From: Pseudo-nitzschia pungens
Taxonomy: Eukaryota > Bacillariophyta > Bacillariophyceae > Bacillariales > Bacillariaceae
Assembly (NCBI GenBank): GCA_037355855.1
Contig: CM074766.1
Coordinates: 1,860,001-1,924,000 of the forward strand
DNA length: 64,000 bases
Direction of reading: 5' to 3'
Shown here: in pieces, positions 35,046 to 47,948 of the stretch
How positions within the stretch are numbered: position 1 is the stretch's first letter
How the letters are laid out: the number at the start of each line of letters is the position of its first letter
The notes under the pieces: generated by a model
What the model saw: the letters and a program-made list of their open reading frames with translations, nothing else
Told to the model about the DNA's origin: nothing
Database searches by the model: none
Program-made: the position numbers and the translations under genes

Positions 35046-37808
35046 GGTAACCCTCTATATTGTCTTTTTGCGGTGAATTGTATAACTCTCCTGCGATGGT
35101 GATGCCGCTGCTTTCCAGGAATCCTTTAGCCAGTGAAAATGAAAAATAAATATTATTTCTCCCAGATTCTTCGTCCACAAGAGAACATGAAAAGAGAAGC
35201 AACTATTCCACGACAGATGTGGGGCAACAGAAGACCAACGACCCAGCGTGACGAAGTCCGAGAGTTGTGATTGTATATAAACGTGTCCTTTACACTCCTT
35301 CGAGGGACGCAAACAGCGTGTCTCTTTGTTTTGATCTAATGTGGGGTGTGTGTGATACCGACTGTTCAGTCTTTGGCGTGAGCGTGGACTTCCTCTCTGT
35401 TCAGTTCGTCCCACTTAGAGATTGTCTATTGATTTGAATCCAACTCTCCGTTAGAACGATAGGGGTTTTATCCCACTTCCGAAAATTTGTTTCGGCGCAT
35501 CCGTTGCGTGTCTTACTTGTCTCCAACTGACATCAGAAAGTCGTGTTTCCCGTACTATACTATGATGAGTGAGGCGCGATCGCCATATAAATGAGCGCCT
35601 GCCACACTACAATTAGGAATCAAAGGGCGGGGAATGCGCATTAACGTACGGTAAGTCATTTTCAAAAATGACAAGTGGGATCTCGTACGCCTTACCGTAT
35701 CCATTCACAACCCTGCCTTAAAAAAATGAATCCTGGAAAATACGGTAACCTTAGCGCTATTACGAAGCACTCCGGTGAGGTTACTCGTACCTCGGTATTT
35801 TTATTACTCATTTGTTTTCACATGTACGAGTAACTGAACAAACTGTCTCGTATCCATGTGCATGTACTGTATTTCACCACGACACCAAGAGCGTACAAGG
35901 ACGAGTAGCAGGTATTCCACGACTACTTCAGTATTGTTCCGGAAAAGGCATGACTAAAAACAAGCTCTAGTAATAAATATCCATAAACTGTGGGATTGTA
36001 ACAACCTTCTTCTTTGGAAATCCGGAAGTCAATGTCAATTCTGACTTTCTGATATCTGCAGACACTTGGATCGTACACTACTACCGGTAGCTAAGAATGG
36101 GAGAAACCCAAAAGCACATTTTGGGTGGGATAATAGGATAGAAAAATTGTTGAGAAGCAAGTTTCAGAAGTGTTGGAAAGTTGATTGATGCATGGGGGAC
36201 TATCCTACTAGCAGTTTGGTCCTTGAATCAGGACTACCAACAATGTGTAGAAGTATGCAAATCAATAAAAAAATAATGCACTTTCAGTGAGAAGACCAAA
36301 ACTCTGATAAAAATTTAGATACTTTTGAAAACCTGAGCTTACGCACTAAAATGACAAGAATAATATTGTTGAAGAGTCAAATCAATAAATTGTTTCATGA
36401 GTCATTTCATCTTTCTGTAAGAAATATATTATTGTAGAGCACTTGTCAAAATGCAGGAGCTGCAGTATGGATAATACAATGCCCAATACATTGCAACAGA
36501 AGTAGGAATCTAAATACTAGTAGCTAGCCAAGCAAAACAAAAGCACAGGAAATAGAGCCAATCTTTATTTCATTTGATATTCCTTGTCTTTCTTTGACTT
36601 TGGTTGTGATCCATGATAGCTATTTTTAGTGAAAACCAACACATTTTACTTCCAGCCACAATTGGGATTTCATTGTTGTAAGGGTTTGTTCTGGAACTTT
36701 ATGCAATTAGTTTGAGGTAGTTGTTTGCCTTCTGAATGGACAGTGATGTCAGAATTTCCCAAAAATATCTTTAGATACTAACCTCCTGCCAGAAAGTTTG
36801 GAGAAAGTTATTGTTGTTCCATGATACTAGAATATCCTACACATCATGCTTGCCCTTCTCTTTGGTCAAGTAATAGGAACACCATAGATAAAAACGATGG
36901 CAAAGAGGACAATTTTTTTATGTTACAATAAGGTTTACGTAAACCTTACGTACTCATCTTTGTCAATACTTCTTCACGAATTCTGATTCTTTAACAACAG
37001 TGCAATGTACTTATTAAACCCACACATTGACCCTTCACAAAATTAGGAATTGGCGACAGCCCAAACCTGCTACATAACGACGGAAGCTCGAACACGTTGT
37101 CGAATGAATCTATCGCATGCCGAATGCCAATGGGTTGCTTTCAATTGGGTCGAAAGTAAGAAATGGATTGGGTTAGGCCATGACAGCATCATGACACCAT
37201 GACACCATGTCTCATCTTGTCCAAACTGCTGTAAGGTTTACCGTACGTAGACTGTACGCATAGAAATTACTAGACGTGCCGTATTCATACCTGTTTTTAT
37301 TGCGCAATTGCAGCTGGCACCAAACGCGTCAAAAAGAGAACCAATCAATCACTATCCTTATCTTAATACTTGATTAGTAAGTATTTACTCTGATGACGTC
37401 ATCAAAGTACAATTCTTGGCTAAAAATATCGAAATTCTAACTCGTCATCGACAACACCAATCTCCAACTTCATTCAGGTGGCCGGATGCAACGCCGACAG
37501 GTAATAACCTTATCCTAGAATTTTTGTGTTCTGTTTGTTCTTCGTGCATCCAATCAAGAACGCTGCAATATTCTTCCTTGCCTCCAATGTGTAGATCATA
37601 CAGCTACTTACTACTAACGTTCGAAGTAGTACTAGTACTGGTATGATCGTCATCGCTGATCACCGTTTATCGTCTGGCGTTCAGGTAATTTTTCTATCGG
37701 TAGGAAAGTTTCAACAGAAGGATTTATCTTTCTCTACACCGGATCGAAATAATTCCACATTCCATCATCTTGACGGTTTCGATTGATTTTGAAGAGAACA
37801 AACTTGAA
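35046..37808. other. Long divergent intergenic region
   Basis: About 2.8 kb between the divergent hydrolase and adenylate kinase genes. No gene is seen. It holds a foldback TACGGTAAG ... CTTACCGTA at 35,646-35,699 and a perfect 20-bp palindrome at 36,929-36,948. The stretch 35,980-36,900 is plain AT-rich sequence. Confidence 0.5.
36929..36948. repeat. Perfect 20-bp palindrome
   Basis: TAAGGTTTACGTAAACCTTA is its own reverse complement. It is the cleanest example of the GTAAGGTT/AACCTTAC words scattered through the intergenic DNA of this window. Confidence 0.9.
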
Positions 37809-38993
<1,185 letters not shown>

Positions 38994-40340
38994 ACGGTGC
39001 AAAATGCTATGGTGTGAACGTCTTGCCAAGCGGAGTGGAAACATTTTTCCTCTGCTTGCGGGCACAAAAACGCTAAAATTTCCTTTGTGAAAACCGGGGG
39101 AGTTGGGGGCCGCACAGGCACCACTTCTTGTGGTCGTGCAGCATTGGGTCGCCGAGTCACTCAATTCACTGCCAGGAGATGGAGGCGCAGGGTTTTGTTG
39201 TCAGCTCCGTTCATTTGTTTTCTCACCACCGGTAAACGAGGATGGTTCATCAGGATACTTTGTTTTGTAGCGAACACGCAATTCAAAGGATGGACCACGA
39301 AATATTTCATCCAAACAATGTTAACAATAATGTATATCTTATCAAAAGAGCAAATTTTCTTCTGGCGGATACTCTTCAAAGACAGCTTTTCTTCTAAACG
39401 ATATACCGGTGGCTCGAATAGAATGGGTCCAAACCTTGCTCATTGAAGACATCTTCGCGGTATTGCAATGCAGTGACAGTAACGGCAACAGATTTCAACA
39501 GAGAATTGCACCGGTTAGTCCCGAGACAGTTCTCTCCAAGTATTGTACCTAGTGAAACGGGAGTATTCTTCGCGAGCTGTTGGCGAAACCCAACCTCCAG
39601 GAGAAACAGTTACAGTGTAGGTTGTTCTTTGATTCCTTCGAAAAGAAGTATGAACATCAACAAGAATGCAATCAAAATCATGTGAGACGACGTTCCCAAA
39701 AAAGTGGGTTCAATAATAGATTGAACTCTAATCTTACCGTATCTTACTAGATTTCGTCGAATAGTCGTAACTCACCTTACTTCCGGGTCAGCTGATGCAC
39801 GATTTAGATCGCTGCGATTACTTCGTATTTTGCGAGTTGTGACTAAGGTTTACGAGCACGAGGAATCATACCGTAGTGCGTTTAAGCACAAGGTACAGAA
39901 AGTTACGAGGTGCACGTAGTTCGAGCACGATTAATTGCGTTTAATCCCGGCTCTGAGTTCACGAGTGCAATACCGTGATGGTACCGGTAATTAAAATTGG
40001 ACCGGGGGGGGTAGTGGAGTTGTACAGCATTTGAAAGTCCAATGCACTAAATTGAGGGAAAAGTCCCTTTTTTTTCGATGAGTGTTACTTATCTTATATC
40101 TTTTTGTACATTTTGGGGGATAGCAGCAATAACTTACCGTACGATTCTATGAGCAGTAGTATTAGTATTAGTATTATACGGTAGCATGGTATGATAGCAT
40201 ACCAGATACTCCGTGTCTCGTAATCAATTAGCATTAGCATCCCCCCTAAGAACCTTGTAGCACTGAGCTACAGTGTATGCTAGCAGGAGATGCTGTACCC
40301 AGGGTTTTGTAACTAGTACAAATCCTACACGATGACCCGG
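38994..40340. other. Intergenic between adenylate kinase and the satellite region
   Basis: About 1.3 kb. Open frames of 60-120 codons are present but carry no domain. The last 300 bp contain 'tagcat/gctac' words related to those in the adjacent repeat array. Confidence 0.45.
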
Positions 40341-40372
40341 GTCACTTGACTGTAGCACCCCATAGCGTTTAT

Positions 40373-40438
40373 GCTAAGCCTGTTGCTAAGCCTGCTGCTA
40401 AGCCTTTTGCTAAGCCTGTTGCTAAGCCTGTTGCTAAG
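40373..40438 (+). repeat. (GCTAAGCCTGTT)n 12-bp minisatellite
   Basis: About five and a half copies of GCTAAGCCTGTT with a few substitutions. They read as a Lys-Pro-Val-Ala repeat in one frame, but the frame is only about 60 codons long and has no other support. Confidence 0.85.
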
Positions 40439-40454
40439 TCCTGTAGATCTCCCA

Positions 40455-40532
40455 CTTTTGATCTGCTAAGAACTAGGGTATGTAGATATGGTACAAGTTC
40501 TACTAGAAGGGCCCAGCATCCTGCTTAGCATC
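40455..40532 (-). repeat. Diverged inverted copy of the 143-bp satellite unit
   Basis: Reading the minus strand here gives 'aacaggatgctaagcaggat', 'gctgggccc', 'gtaccatatctacataccct' and 'ttagcaga', in the same order as in the 143-bp unit that starts at 40601 ('aacaggatgctagacaggat', 'gctaggccc', 'gtaccagatctacatacccc', 'ttagcagc'). It is about 75-80% identical and points the other way. Confidence 0.75.
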
Positions 40533-40600
40533 CTGTTCAATATTACCTGTAGCACAGTGCGGTTTGGTTTATCAATTAGTAGCATCCTGTACTAGATCTC

Positions 40601-42217
40601 CTAAACAGGATGCTAGACAGGATGCTAGGCCCCTCAAGTAGGATTTGTACCAGATCTACATACCCCAACTCTTAGCAGCCCTATATTATAAGATATACAG
40701 GATGCTAAGATAAGAACGGAACTGAAGAACCAAAAAGGCGATACTAAACAGGATGCTAGACAGGATGCTAGGCCCCTCAAATAGGATTTGTACCAGATTT
40801 ACATACCCCAACTCTTAGCAGCCCTGTATTGTAAGATATACAGGATGCTAAGATAAGAACGGAACTGAAGAACCAAAAAGGCGATACTAAACAGGATGCT
40901 AGACAGGATGCTAGGCCCCTCAAATAGGATTTGTACCAGATCTACATACCCCAACTCTTAGCAGCCCTGTATTATAAGATATACAGGATGCTAAGATAAG
41001 AACGGAACTGAAGAACCAAAAAGGCGATACTAAACAGGATGCTAGACAGGATGCTAGGCCCCTCAAATAGGATTTGTACCAGATCTACATACCCCAACTC
41101 TTAGCAGCCCTGTATTATAAGATATACAGGATGCTAAGATAAGAACGGAACTGAAGAACCAAAAAGGCGATACTAAACAGGATGCTAGACAGGATGCTAG
41201 GCCCCTCAAATAGGATTTGTACCAGATCTACATACCCCAACTCTTAGCAGCCCTATATTATAAGATATACAGGATGCTAAGATAAGAACGGAACTGAAGA
41301 ACCAAAAAGGCGATACTAAACAGGATACTAGGCCCCTTAAGTAGGATTTGTACCAGATCTACATACCCCAATTCTCAGCAGCCCTATATTATAAGATATA
41401 CAGGATGCTAAGATAAGAACGGAACTGAAGAACCAAAAAGGCGATACTAAACAGGATGCTAGACAGGATGCTAGGCCCCTCAAATAGGATTTGTACCAGA
41501 TCTACATACCCCAACTCTTAGCAGCCCTGTATTATAAGATATACAGGATGCTAAGATAAGAACGGAACTGAAGAACCAAAAAGGCGATACTAAACAGGAT
41601 GCTAGACAGGATGCTAGGCCCCTCAAGTAGGATTTGTGCTGGATCTACATACCCCAACTCTTAGCAGCCCTATATTATAAGATATACAGGATGCTAAGAT
41701 AAGAACAGAACTGAAGAACCAAAAAGGCGATACTAAACAGGATGCTAGACAGGATGCTAGGCCCCTCAAATAGGATTTGTACCAGATTTACATACCCCAA
41801 CTCTTAGCAGCCCTATATTATAAGATATACAGGATGCTAAGATAAGAACGGAAGATACTAAACAGGATACTAGGCCCCTTAAGTAGGATTTGTACCAGAT
41901 CTACATACCCCAATTCTCAGCAGCCCTATATTATAAGATATACAGGATGCTAAGATAAGAACGGAACTGAAGAACCAAAAAGGCGATACTAAACAGGATG
42001 CTAGACAGGATGCTAGGCCCCTCAAGTAGGATTTGTACCAGATTTACATACCCCAACTCTGAGCAGCCCTATATTATAAGATATACAGGATGCTAAGATA
42101 AGAACGGACTTGAAGAACCAAGAAGGCGATACTAAACAGGATGCTAGAAAGGATGCTAGGCCCCTCAAGTAGCATTTGTACCAGATTTACATACCCCAAC
42201 TCTTAGCAGCCTTGTAT
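40601..42217 (+). repeat. Tandem array of a 143-bp satellite, about 11.6 copies
   Basis: Units start at CTAAACAGGATGCTA at 40601, 40744, 40887, 41030, 41173, 41316, 41447, 41590, 41733, 41858, 41989 and 42132. The standard step is 143 bp. Three copies are shorter (131, 125 and 131 bp) because of small internal deletions, two of them losing one 'aggatgctagac' subunit. Each unit contains CAGGATGCTA three times. Copies are about 95-99% identical, and substitutions such as 'atata' versus 'gtatt' are shared between copies, as expected from unequal exchange. The last copy is cut off at 'agccttgtatta', where the next repeat family begins. There is no coding potential. Confidence 0.95.
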
Positions 42218-43092
42218 TACCGCACTCATGCCATCTAATACCATACTCTACTAGCAGTAGCTACTAGTACATAAGACCAAACAAAATCCTTTCGTATTTA
42301 CTGATTCTAGGCTCATTCCTGGATGAATCTAATACTATTGCTACCACTGCTAGTAACCAAACCAAAATCTATCCCTCTTTGATTCTAGACCCTCTAGATG
42401 AATCTACTACTACTACTGCCACTACTCTAGTAGTGGTACTAGCTGATTAAAGTACCGGTAATCTTACCTCGTAGTAATCCACTAATAAAAAATTGTATGA
42501 TTTTGAACATGGTAGTAAAAATTACAGACTGATTCATACATAATCTTAAAGTACGTATTACGTATGGTACCAAAACTCAATTTGAAAATTTAAAAATTCC
42601 CTTGTTTTTTAGGGATTTACGTATTATTTTTTTACCAAAACCTCGTAATCCACTAATAAAAAATTGTACGATTTTGAATATGGTAGTAAAAATTACAGAC
42701 TGATTCATACATACTGTACGTATTACGTATGGTACCAAAACTCAATTCTACATTTAAAAATTCCCTTGTTTTTTAGGGATTTACTTCTATTATTTTACCG
42801 AAACCTCGTAATCCACTAATAAAAAATTGTACGATTTTGAACATGGTAGTAAAAATTACAGACTGATTCATACATAATCTTACTGTACGTATTACGTATG
42901 GTACCAAAACTCAATTCGATGCTCATAAGGTCCGTACCCTTACCGCACTCATGCCATCTAATACCATACTAGCAGTAGCTACTACGTAGTAGTACATAAG
43001 ACCAAACAAAATCGTTTCGTATTTACTGATTCTAGGCTCATTCCTGGATGAATCTAATACTACTGCCACTGCTAGTAGTAACCAAACCAAAT
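42218..43092. repeat. AT-rich dispersed repeat family, left copies
   Basis: The block opens with 'ccgcactcatgccatctaat', continues with 'gaccaaacaaaatcctttcg' and 'tgattctaggctcattcctg', then a ~165-bp subrepeat holding 'cctcgtaatccactaataaa', 'gattttgaacatggtagtaa' and 'acgtattacgtatggtacca'. That subrepeat occurs three times here (from about 42,471, 42,644 and 42,805). A second, truncated copy of the block starts at about 42,941 and ends at 43,092. Related copies lie at 45,505-46,575. Confidence 0.9.
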
Positions 43093-43225
43093 TATGACGA
43101 ACATACAAATGTACAAGCAGTATGTTCGTATGTTCGTCTCTACGATCGTACAGAAGAACAGACGAACATAAGACGAACGGACGAACATACAATCATACGA
43201 ATACACGATTGTACTAACGTATGAA
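43093..43225. repeat. GACGAACATA short repeats in both orientations
   Basis: The 10-mer GACGAACATA and close variants occur at least four times (43,097, 43,150, 43,162, 43,172), with the inverted form TATGTTCGT at 43,120 and 43,129. The segment can fold into a long imperfect hairpin. It sits between the truncated AT-rich repeat and the G-rich array. Confidence 0.75.
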
Positions 43226-43639
43226 AAGACGAACGTATATCAAGCTATTGTTTAGATGTCGCCCGGCTCGCATGAATGACTGTTTTTTATTTTGTATGAC
43301 TGAAGTTTTCGTCAGAAAAATGAGATGCGGAGAACCCAGGAAAATTCCTATGCTCCCACTCTACTTCAAGTTAGCTGATCGGAATTACAATGTACTCCAC
43401 ATAGATACTTAAGGTTTACCACAGGAATAGAATAATTCTGAAATTGGAAAAAATGAGCCTGTTTTCCAAGGTACGTCGTACCTTGATCACTATATTTCTA
43501 CAGGGTTTCTACAGACCTTTTGTACCAGGAATGTCCAAATTTACAATATTTCCACCATTTTGTGACGCATGGCAAACCATGGCAAACTTATGTAAATGCA
43601 AAAAAGAACACAATAATAACACGTAACGACACATCACAG

Positions 43640-45462
43640 GTCAGTCGAAACAGGTTGACAGCAAGGAGCAACAGCAAATAGCGAGTGGCAAACAGCGAGT
43701 GGCAAACAGCAAACAGCAGCGAAGCGTCGATATACGGGGATAGGGTTTTGCTAGGTCCGACGCGTTGTTTTTGTACTGGAAAGGCATACCCTAGCGCAGC
43801 CAAGACAAAATCGATATAGCAGCAAGCAGCAGCAACGCGTTGATATTACAGGGGGGACGGCAAGCAGCAGCAGCAAGCAGCAACGCGTCAATAATACAGG
43901 GGGGGACGGCAAGCAGCAGCAAGCAGCAACGCGTCGATAATACAGGGGGGACAGCAAGCAGCAGCAGCGAGCAGCGAATAACGTACTGGGTTTTGCTAGG
44001 TTCGACGCGTTGTTTTTGTACTGTAAAGGGATACCCTAGCGCAGCCAAGAAGATAAAATGGATACAGCAGGGGGGAGCAAAGCGTCGATAATACAGGGGG
44101 GACAGCAAGCAGCAACGCGTCGATAATACAGGGGGGACAGCAAGCAGCAACGCGTCGATAATACAGGGGACAGCAGCAGCAACGCGTCGATAATACAGGG
44201 GACAGCAGCAGCAACACGTCGCAACGCGTCGATAATACAGGGGATAGCGAGTAACGCCTCGATAATACAACGCGTCGATAATACAGGGGACAGCGAGTAA
44301 CGCGTCGATACTGTACAGGGGACAGCGAGTAACGCGTCGATAATACAACGCGTCGATACTGTACAGGGGACAGCGAGTAACGCGTCGATAATACAGGGGA
44401 CAGCGAGTAACGCGTCGATAATACAACGCGTCGATAATACAGGGGACAGCGAGTAACGTGTCGATACTATACAGGGCACAGCAGCAGTAACGCGTCGATA
44501 ATACAACGCGTCGATAATACAGGGGACAGTAACGCGTCAATAATACAACAGGGGACAGCAGCAAGCAACGCGTCGATAATACGACAGGGGACAGCAGCAA
44601 GCAACGCGTCAACGCGTCGATAATAATACAGGGGACTGCAGCAAGCAACGCGTCGATAATATAGGGGACAGCAGCAGCAACGCGTCGATAATACATCGTC
44701 GATAATACGACAGGGGACAGCAGCAGCAACGCGTCGATAATACAGGGGATAGCTAGCAACGCGTCGATAATACGACAGGGGACAGCGAGCAATGCGTTGA
44801 TATACAGGGGATAGTAACGCGTCGATTTGCAGGGGAGCAAATAATATACATGGGTTTTGCTAGGTTCGACGCGTGGATTATGTACTGTAAGGGGATACCC
44901 TAGCGCAGCCAAGACGAAATCGATACAGCAGCGAGCAGCAGCAAAGCGTCGATATATTACAGGGGATAGCAAACAGCAGCAGCAAGCAGCAACGCGTCGA
45001 TAATACAGCAAGCACCAGCAAGCAGCAACGCGTCGATAATACAAGGGGGGGGGGGGGACAGCAAGCAGCAACGCGTCGATAATACAGGGGGGGGACAGCA
45101 AGCAGCAATGTGTCGATAATACAGAGGGGGGACAGCAAGCACCAGCAGCAACGCGTCGATAATACAGAGGGGGGGGGACAGCAAGCAGCAACGCGTCTAT
45201 AATACAGGGGGGCGACAGCAAGCAGCAGCAAGCAGCAACGCGTCGATAATACAGGGGGGGACAGCAAGCAGCAGCAAGCAGCAACGCGTCGATAATACAG
45301 GTGGGGGGACAGCAAGCAGCAAGCAACAGCAACGCGTCGATAATACAGGGGGGGGGACAGCAAGCAGCAAGCAGCAGCAACGCGTCGATAATACAGGGGG
45401 GGGACAGCAAGCAGCAAGCAACAGCAACGCGTCGATAATATAGGGGGGGAACAGCAAGCATA
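43640..45462. repeat. G/C-rich minisatellite array, core ACGCGTCGATAATACAGGGG
   Basis: About 1.8 kb made of some 45 copies of ACGCGTCGATAATACAGGGG with spacers rich in AGC (ACAGCAAGCAGCA), so unit length varies from about 18 to 45 bp. Three ~90-bp modules interrupt it at about 43,743-43,830, 43,987-44,075 and 44,847-44,935. Each begins 'gggttttgctaggt', contains GACGCGT and 'ttgtactg', and ends 'ataccctagcgcagccaag'. Runs of 5-12 G occur after ATACA. The minus strand has an open frame of 556 codons because none of the three frames of the unit contains a stop; it repeats 'CIIDALLL' and 'YYRRVAA' and is not considered a gene. Confidence 0.95.
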
Positions 45463-45504
45463 ATTTTAATTAAGCACCTCTCTTAGCAAATCGACTCCGT
45501 CGTT

Positions 45505-46575
45505 GCACCTCTCTTACTAGTACAGAAGACCAAACAAAATCCTTTCGTATTTACTGATTCTAGGCTCATCCCTGGATGAATCTAATTCTATTGCCAGCAC
45601 TGCTAGTAACCAAACCAAAATCCACCCCTATTTGAATCTAATAGACATGTCCCTCTAGATGAATCTACTACTACTACTGCCACTTCTCTAGTAGTGCAGG
45701 TACTACTAGCTGATGAAAGTAGTCTACCGGTAATCTTACCTCGTAGAAATCCACTTAAAAAAAATTGTACGATTTTGAACATGGTAGTAAAAATTACAGA
45801 CTGATTCATACATACTTGTACTCTACGTATTACGTATGGTACCAAAACTCAATCCAACATTTAAATTCCCTTGTTTTTTAGGGATTTATTTTACCGAATC
45901 AATCCTCGTAATCCACTAATAAAAAATTGTACGATTTTGAACATGGTAACTTACCGGTAATAGTAAAAATTACAGACTCATTCATACATACTGTACGTAT
46001 TACGTATGGTACCAAAACTCAATTCGATGCTCATACGTACGGTCCGTACCGCACTCTTGCCATCTAATACCATACTAGCAGTAGCTGCTACTAGTACAGA
46101 AGACCAAACAAAATCCTTTCGTATTTACTGATTCTAGGCTCATCCCTGGATGAATCTAATTCTATTGCCAGCACTGCTAGTAACCAAACCAAAATCCATC
46201 CCTATTTGAATCTAGTAGACATGTCTCTCTAAATGAATCTACTACTACTACTGCCACTTCTCTAGTAGTGCAGGTACTAGCTGATGAAAGTAGTCTACCG
46301 GTAATCTTACCTCGTAGTAATCCACTAATAAAAAATTGTATTATTTTGAACATGGTAGTAAAAATTACAGACTGATTCATACATACTCTACGTATTACGT
46401 ATGGTACCAAAACTCAATTCAACATTTAAATTCCCTTGTTTTTTAGGGATTTATTTTACCGAATCAATCCTCGTAATCCACTAATAAAAAATTGTACGAT
46501 TTTGAACATGGTAGTAAAAATTACAGACTGATTCATACGTAAGTTACTCTTACTGTACGTATTACGAACACCACC
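45505..46575. repeat. AT-rich dispersed repeat family, right copies
   Basis: Two further copies of the family seen at 42,218-43,092, here starting at about 45,505 and 46,047, some 540 bp apart. They share 'gaccaaacaaaatcctttcg', 'gaatctactactactactgc' and the ~165-bp subrepeat with 'acgtattacgtatggtacca', two copies per unit. The family therefore brackets the G/C-rich array on both sides. Confidence 0.9.
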
Positions 46576-46712
46576 AACGATGCGCACCTCTACCGTAGGT
46601 ATCACAACCATACACATACATATCAAACGCACCTCTAGCTATCACAACCACACACATCCTGTACATATCAAACGCACCTCTAGGTATCACAACCAAACAC
46701 ATATGTATCGAA
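46576..46712 (+). repeat. Three-copy ~46-bp tandem repeat
   Basis: 'cgcacctcta' followed by 'gtatcacaaccaaacacat' (with small changes) recurs at about 46,579, 46,628 and 46,672. It directly abuts the end of the AT-rich repeat family. Confidence 0.8.
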
Positions 46713-47202
46713 CCCACTATCGTAGGTACGAAATCGATGTAAAAGTAATAGAAAAGTGTCATTAAAAATAAGCATTACAACTCCGACAAAAATATATTAA
46801 GCCGAAAAAAAATCAGTACAACTCCGAGAAAATATATTATGCCAACTGATTCAAAAACAGATCAATTAATAAAGCTATTTCCTATTAAAAACATCTAAAA
46901 TATCTATTTTCATAACAAAGAATGCCGGAGTTTTTAAGCGTTGATTTTGAGCTAGAGCTACGCATAAGAAACAGCTTTTTTTTATTTTTACCAAAATCCG
47001 GTTTCTCACACTCTTCCTACTTCTTAAGGAAGTAAAAGCTCCGTTGTCAATCCTACAAGAGTTAAGGATTATTTCTTACAACTCCACTAATTTGGATGAC
47101 CAAAACCGTGGTTGCCGTTGTGAACAAAAACTGTAGCAGCACTGAGTTATAACTGTAAGTAAGTACGAAGCACCAGGTAGAGTAAGCCTTAGCGTAGTCG
47201 TC
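46713..47202. other. Intergenic upstream of the BET1-like gene
   Basis: AT-rich, with a short two-copy repeat near 46,770-46,850 ('acaactccga' then 'aatatatta'). No gene is seen. Confidence 0.45.
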
Positions 47203-47380
47203 ATGCGACCGTCCGATGGCCCCTCGAATGTCGTTTTTGACACACCCTCCCCACGGCCTGATTACTGTACGAAGGACTATCGATTGGAAACTTCTGAAGC
47301 ATCACCCTTGCTCCAGGTGACTAGTACCAACAACAACCTCGTCGCAACACGCTACTTCCCGCACAAACAACGCAGCGTTT

Positions 47381-47948
47381 ATGATCTCATCGACGAATCC
47401 CATGCACCAACGGAGAAACACGAACGGTCATAACAACTCTAACATGTATTCTCGTTCAAGTTCTGGAGGTTACGGGAGAGACGTCGAAGGCGGAGGAAGA
47501 TTCAATGACGCCAATACGAACATCCTCGAACAACAAAACAACGACCGCATATCCGAATTGAGTGAACAAGTGGCGAGACTGAAGGTAAATTTTGTTCCCG
47601 CGATTGGACGAAGAACGACGTCCGTGTGAAACGATACCCCCATATCGATACCATTCCCACGTCATTCTCAACAAGTTTTCTTCTTTTCGAATCTCGTCCG
47701 AATCAAACAACGAAAAGGGGCTGACGGTCGATATTGGAAGCGAAATACGGGAGCAAAATTCACTCCTAGATAAAATGGGAGAGGGATTTTTGTCGACGGG
47801 TGACATGCTCCAGTCCAGTTTGGCGCGGATTGGGATCATGTTGGATACGAGCTCCGGAAAGCACATGTGTTACATGATTCTGTTTGTCGTCTTTGTTGTG
47901 GTATTCCTGTATTGGATGATGACCTACAAGGGACAAAGTGGTGCCTAA
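47381..47948 (+). CDS. BET1: BET1-like SNARE (ER-Golgi Qc-SNARE)
   Basis: Tail-anchored SNARE for vesicle fusion between ER and Golgi, in the same pathway as SEC31. Two exons: 47381-47584 and 47718-47948, with a 133-bp intron. The product is 144 residues with this start. The SNARE helix spans the splice site ('NDRISELSEQVARLK' into 'GLTVDIGSEIREQNSLLDKM') and continues 'GEGFLSTGDMLQSSLARIGI', with heptad hydrophobics and the central Gln in 'REQN'. A C-terminal transmembrane helix follows (CYMILFVVFVVVFLYWMM) and a four-to-seven residue tail. The start is uncertain: a clean ATG-led frame of 76 codons runs from 47203 in the preceding frame and would join after one +1 step near 47,410-47,415. 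Without homologues I keep the in-frame ATG at 47381. Confidence 0.83.

Noticed and set aside
40346..40528. Lys-Pro-Val-Ala repeat protein
   Set aside because: The frame is 60 codons long and entirely produced by a 12-bp minisatellite.
40601..42217. CRISPR-like array
   Set aside because: The 143-bp units are contiguous copies without unique spacers, and no cas genes are present; the genome is eukaryotic.
43791..45461. 556-codon open frame on the minus strand of the G/C-rich array
   Set aside because: All three frames of the tandem unit lack stop codons on this strand, so a long frame is automatic. The translation drifts between the frames of the same repeat and has no domain.
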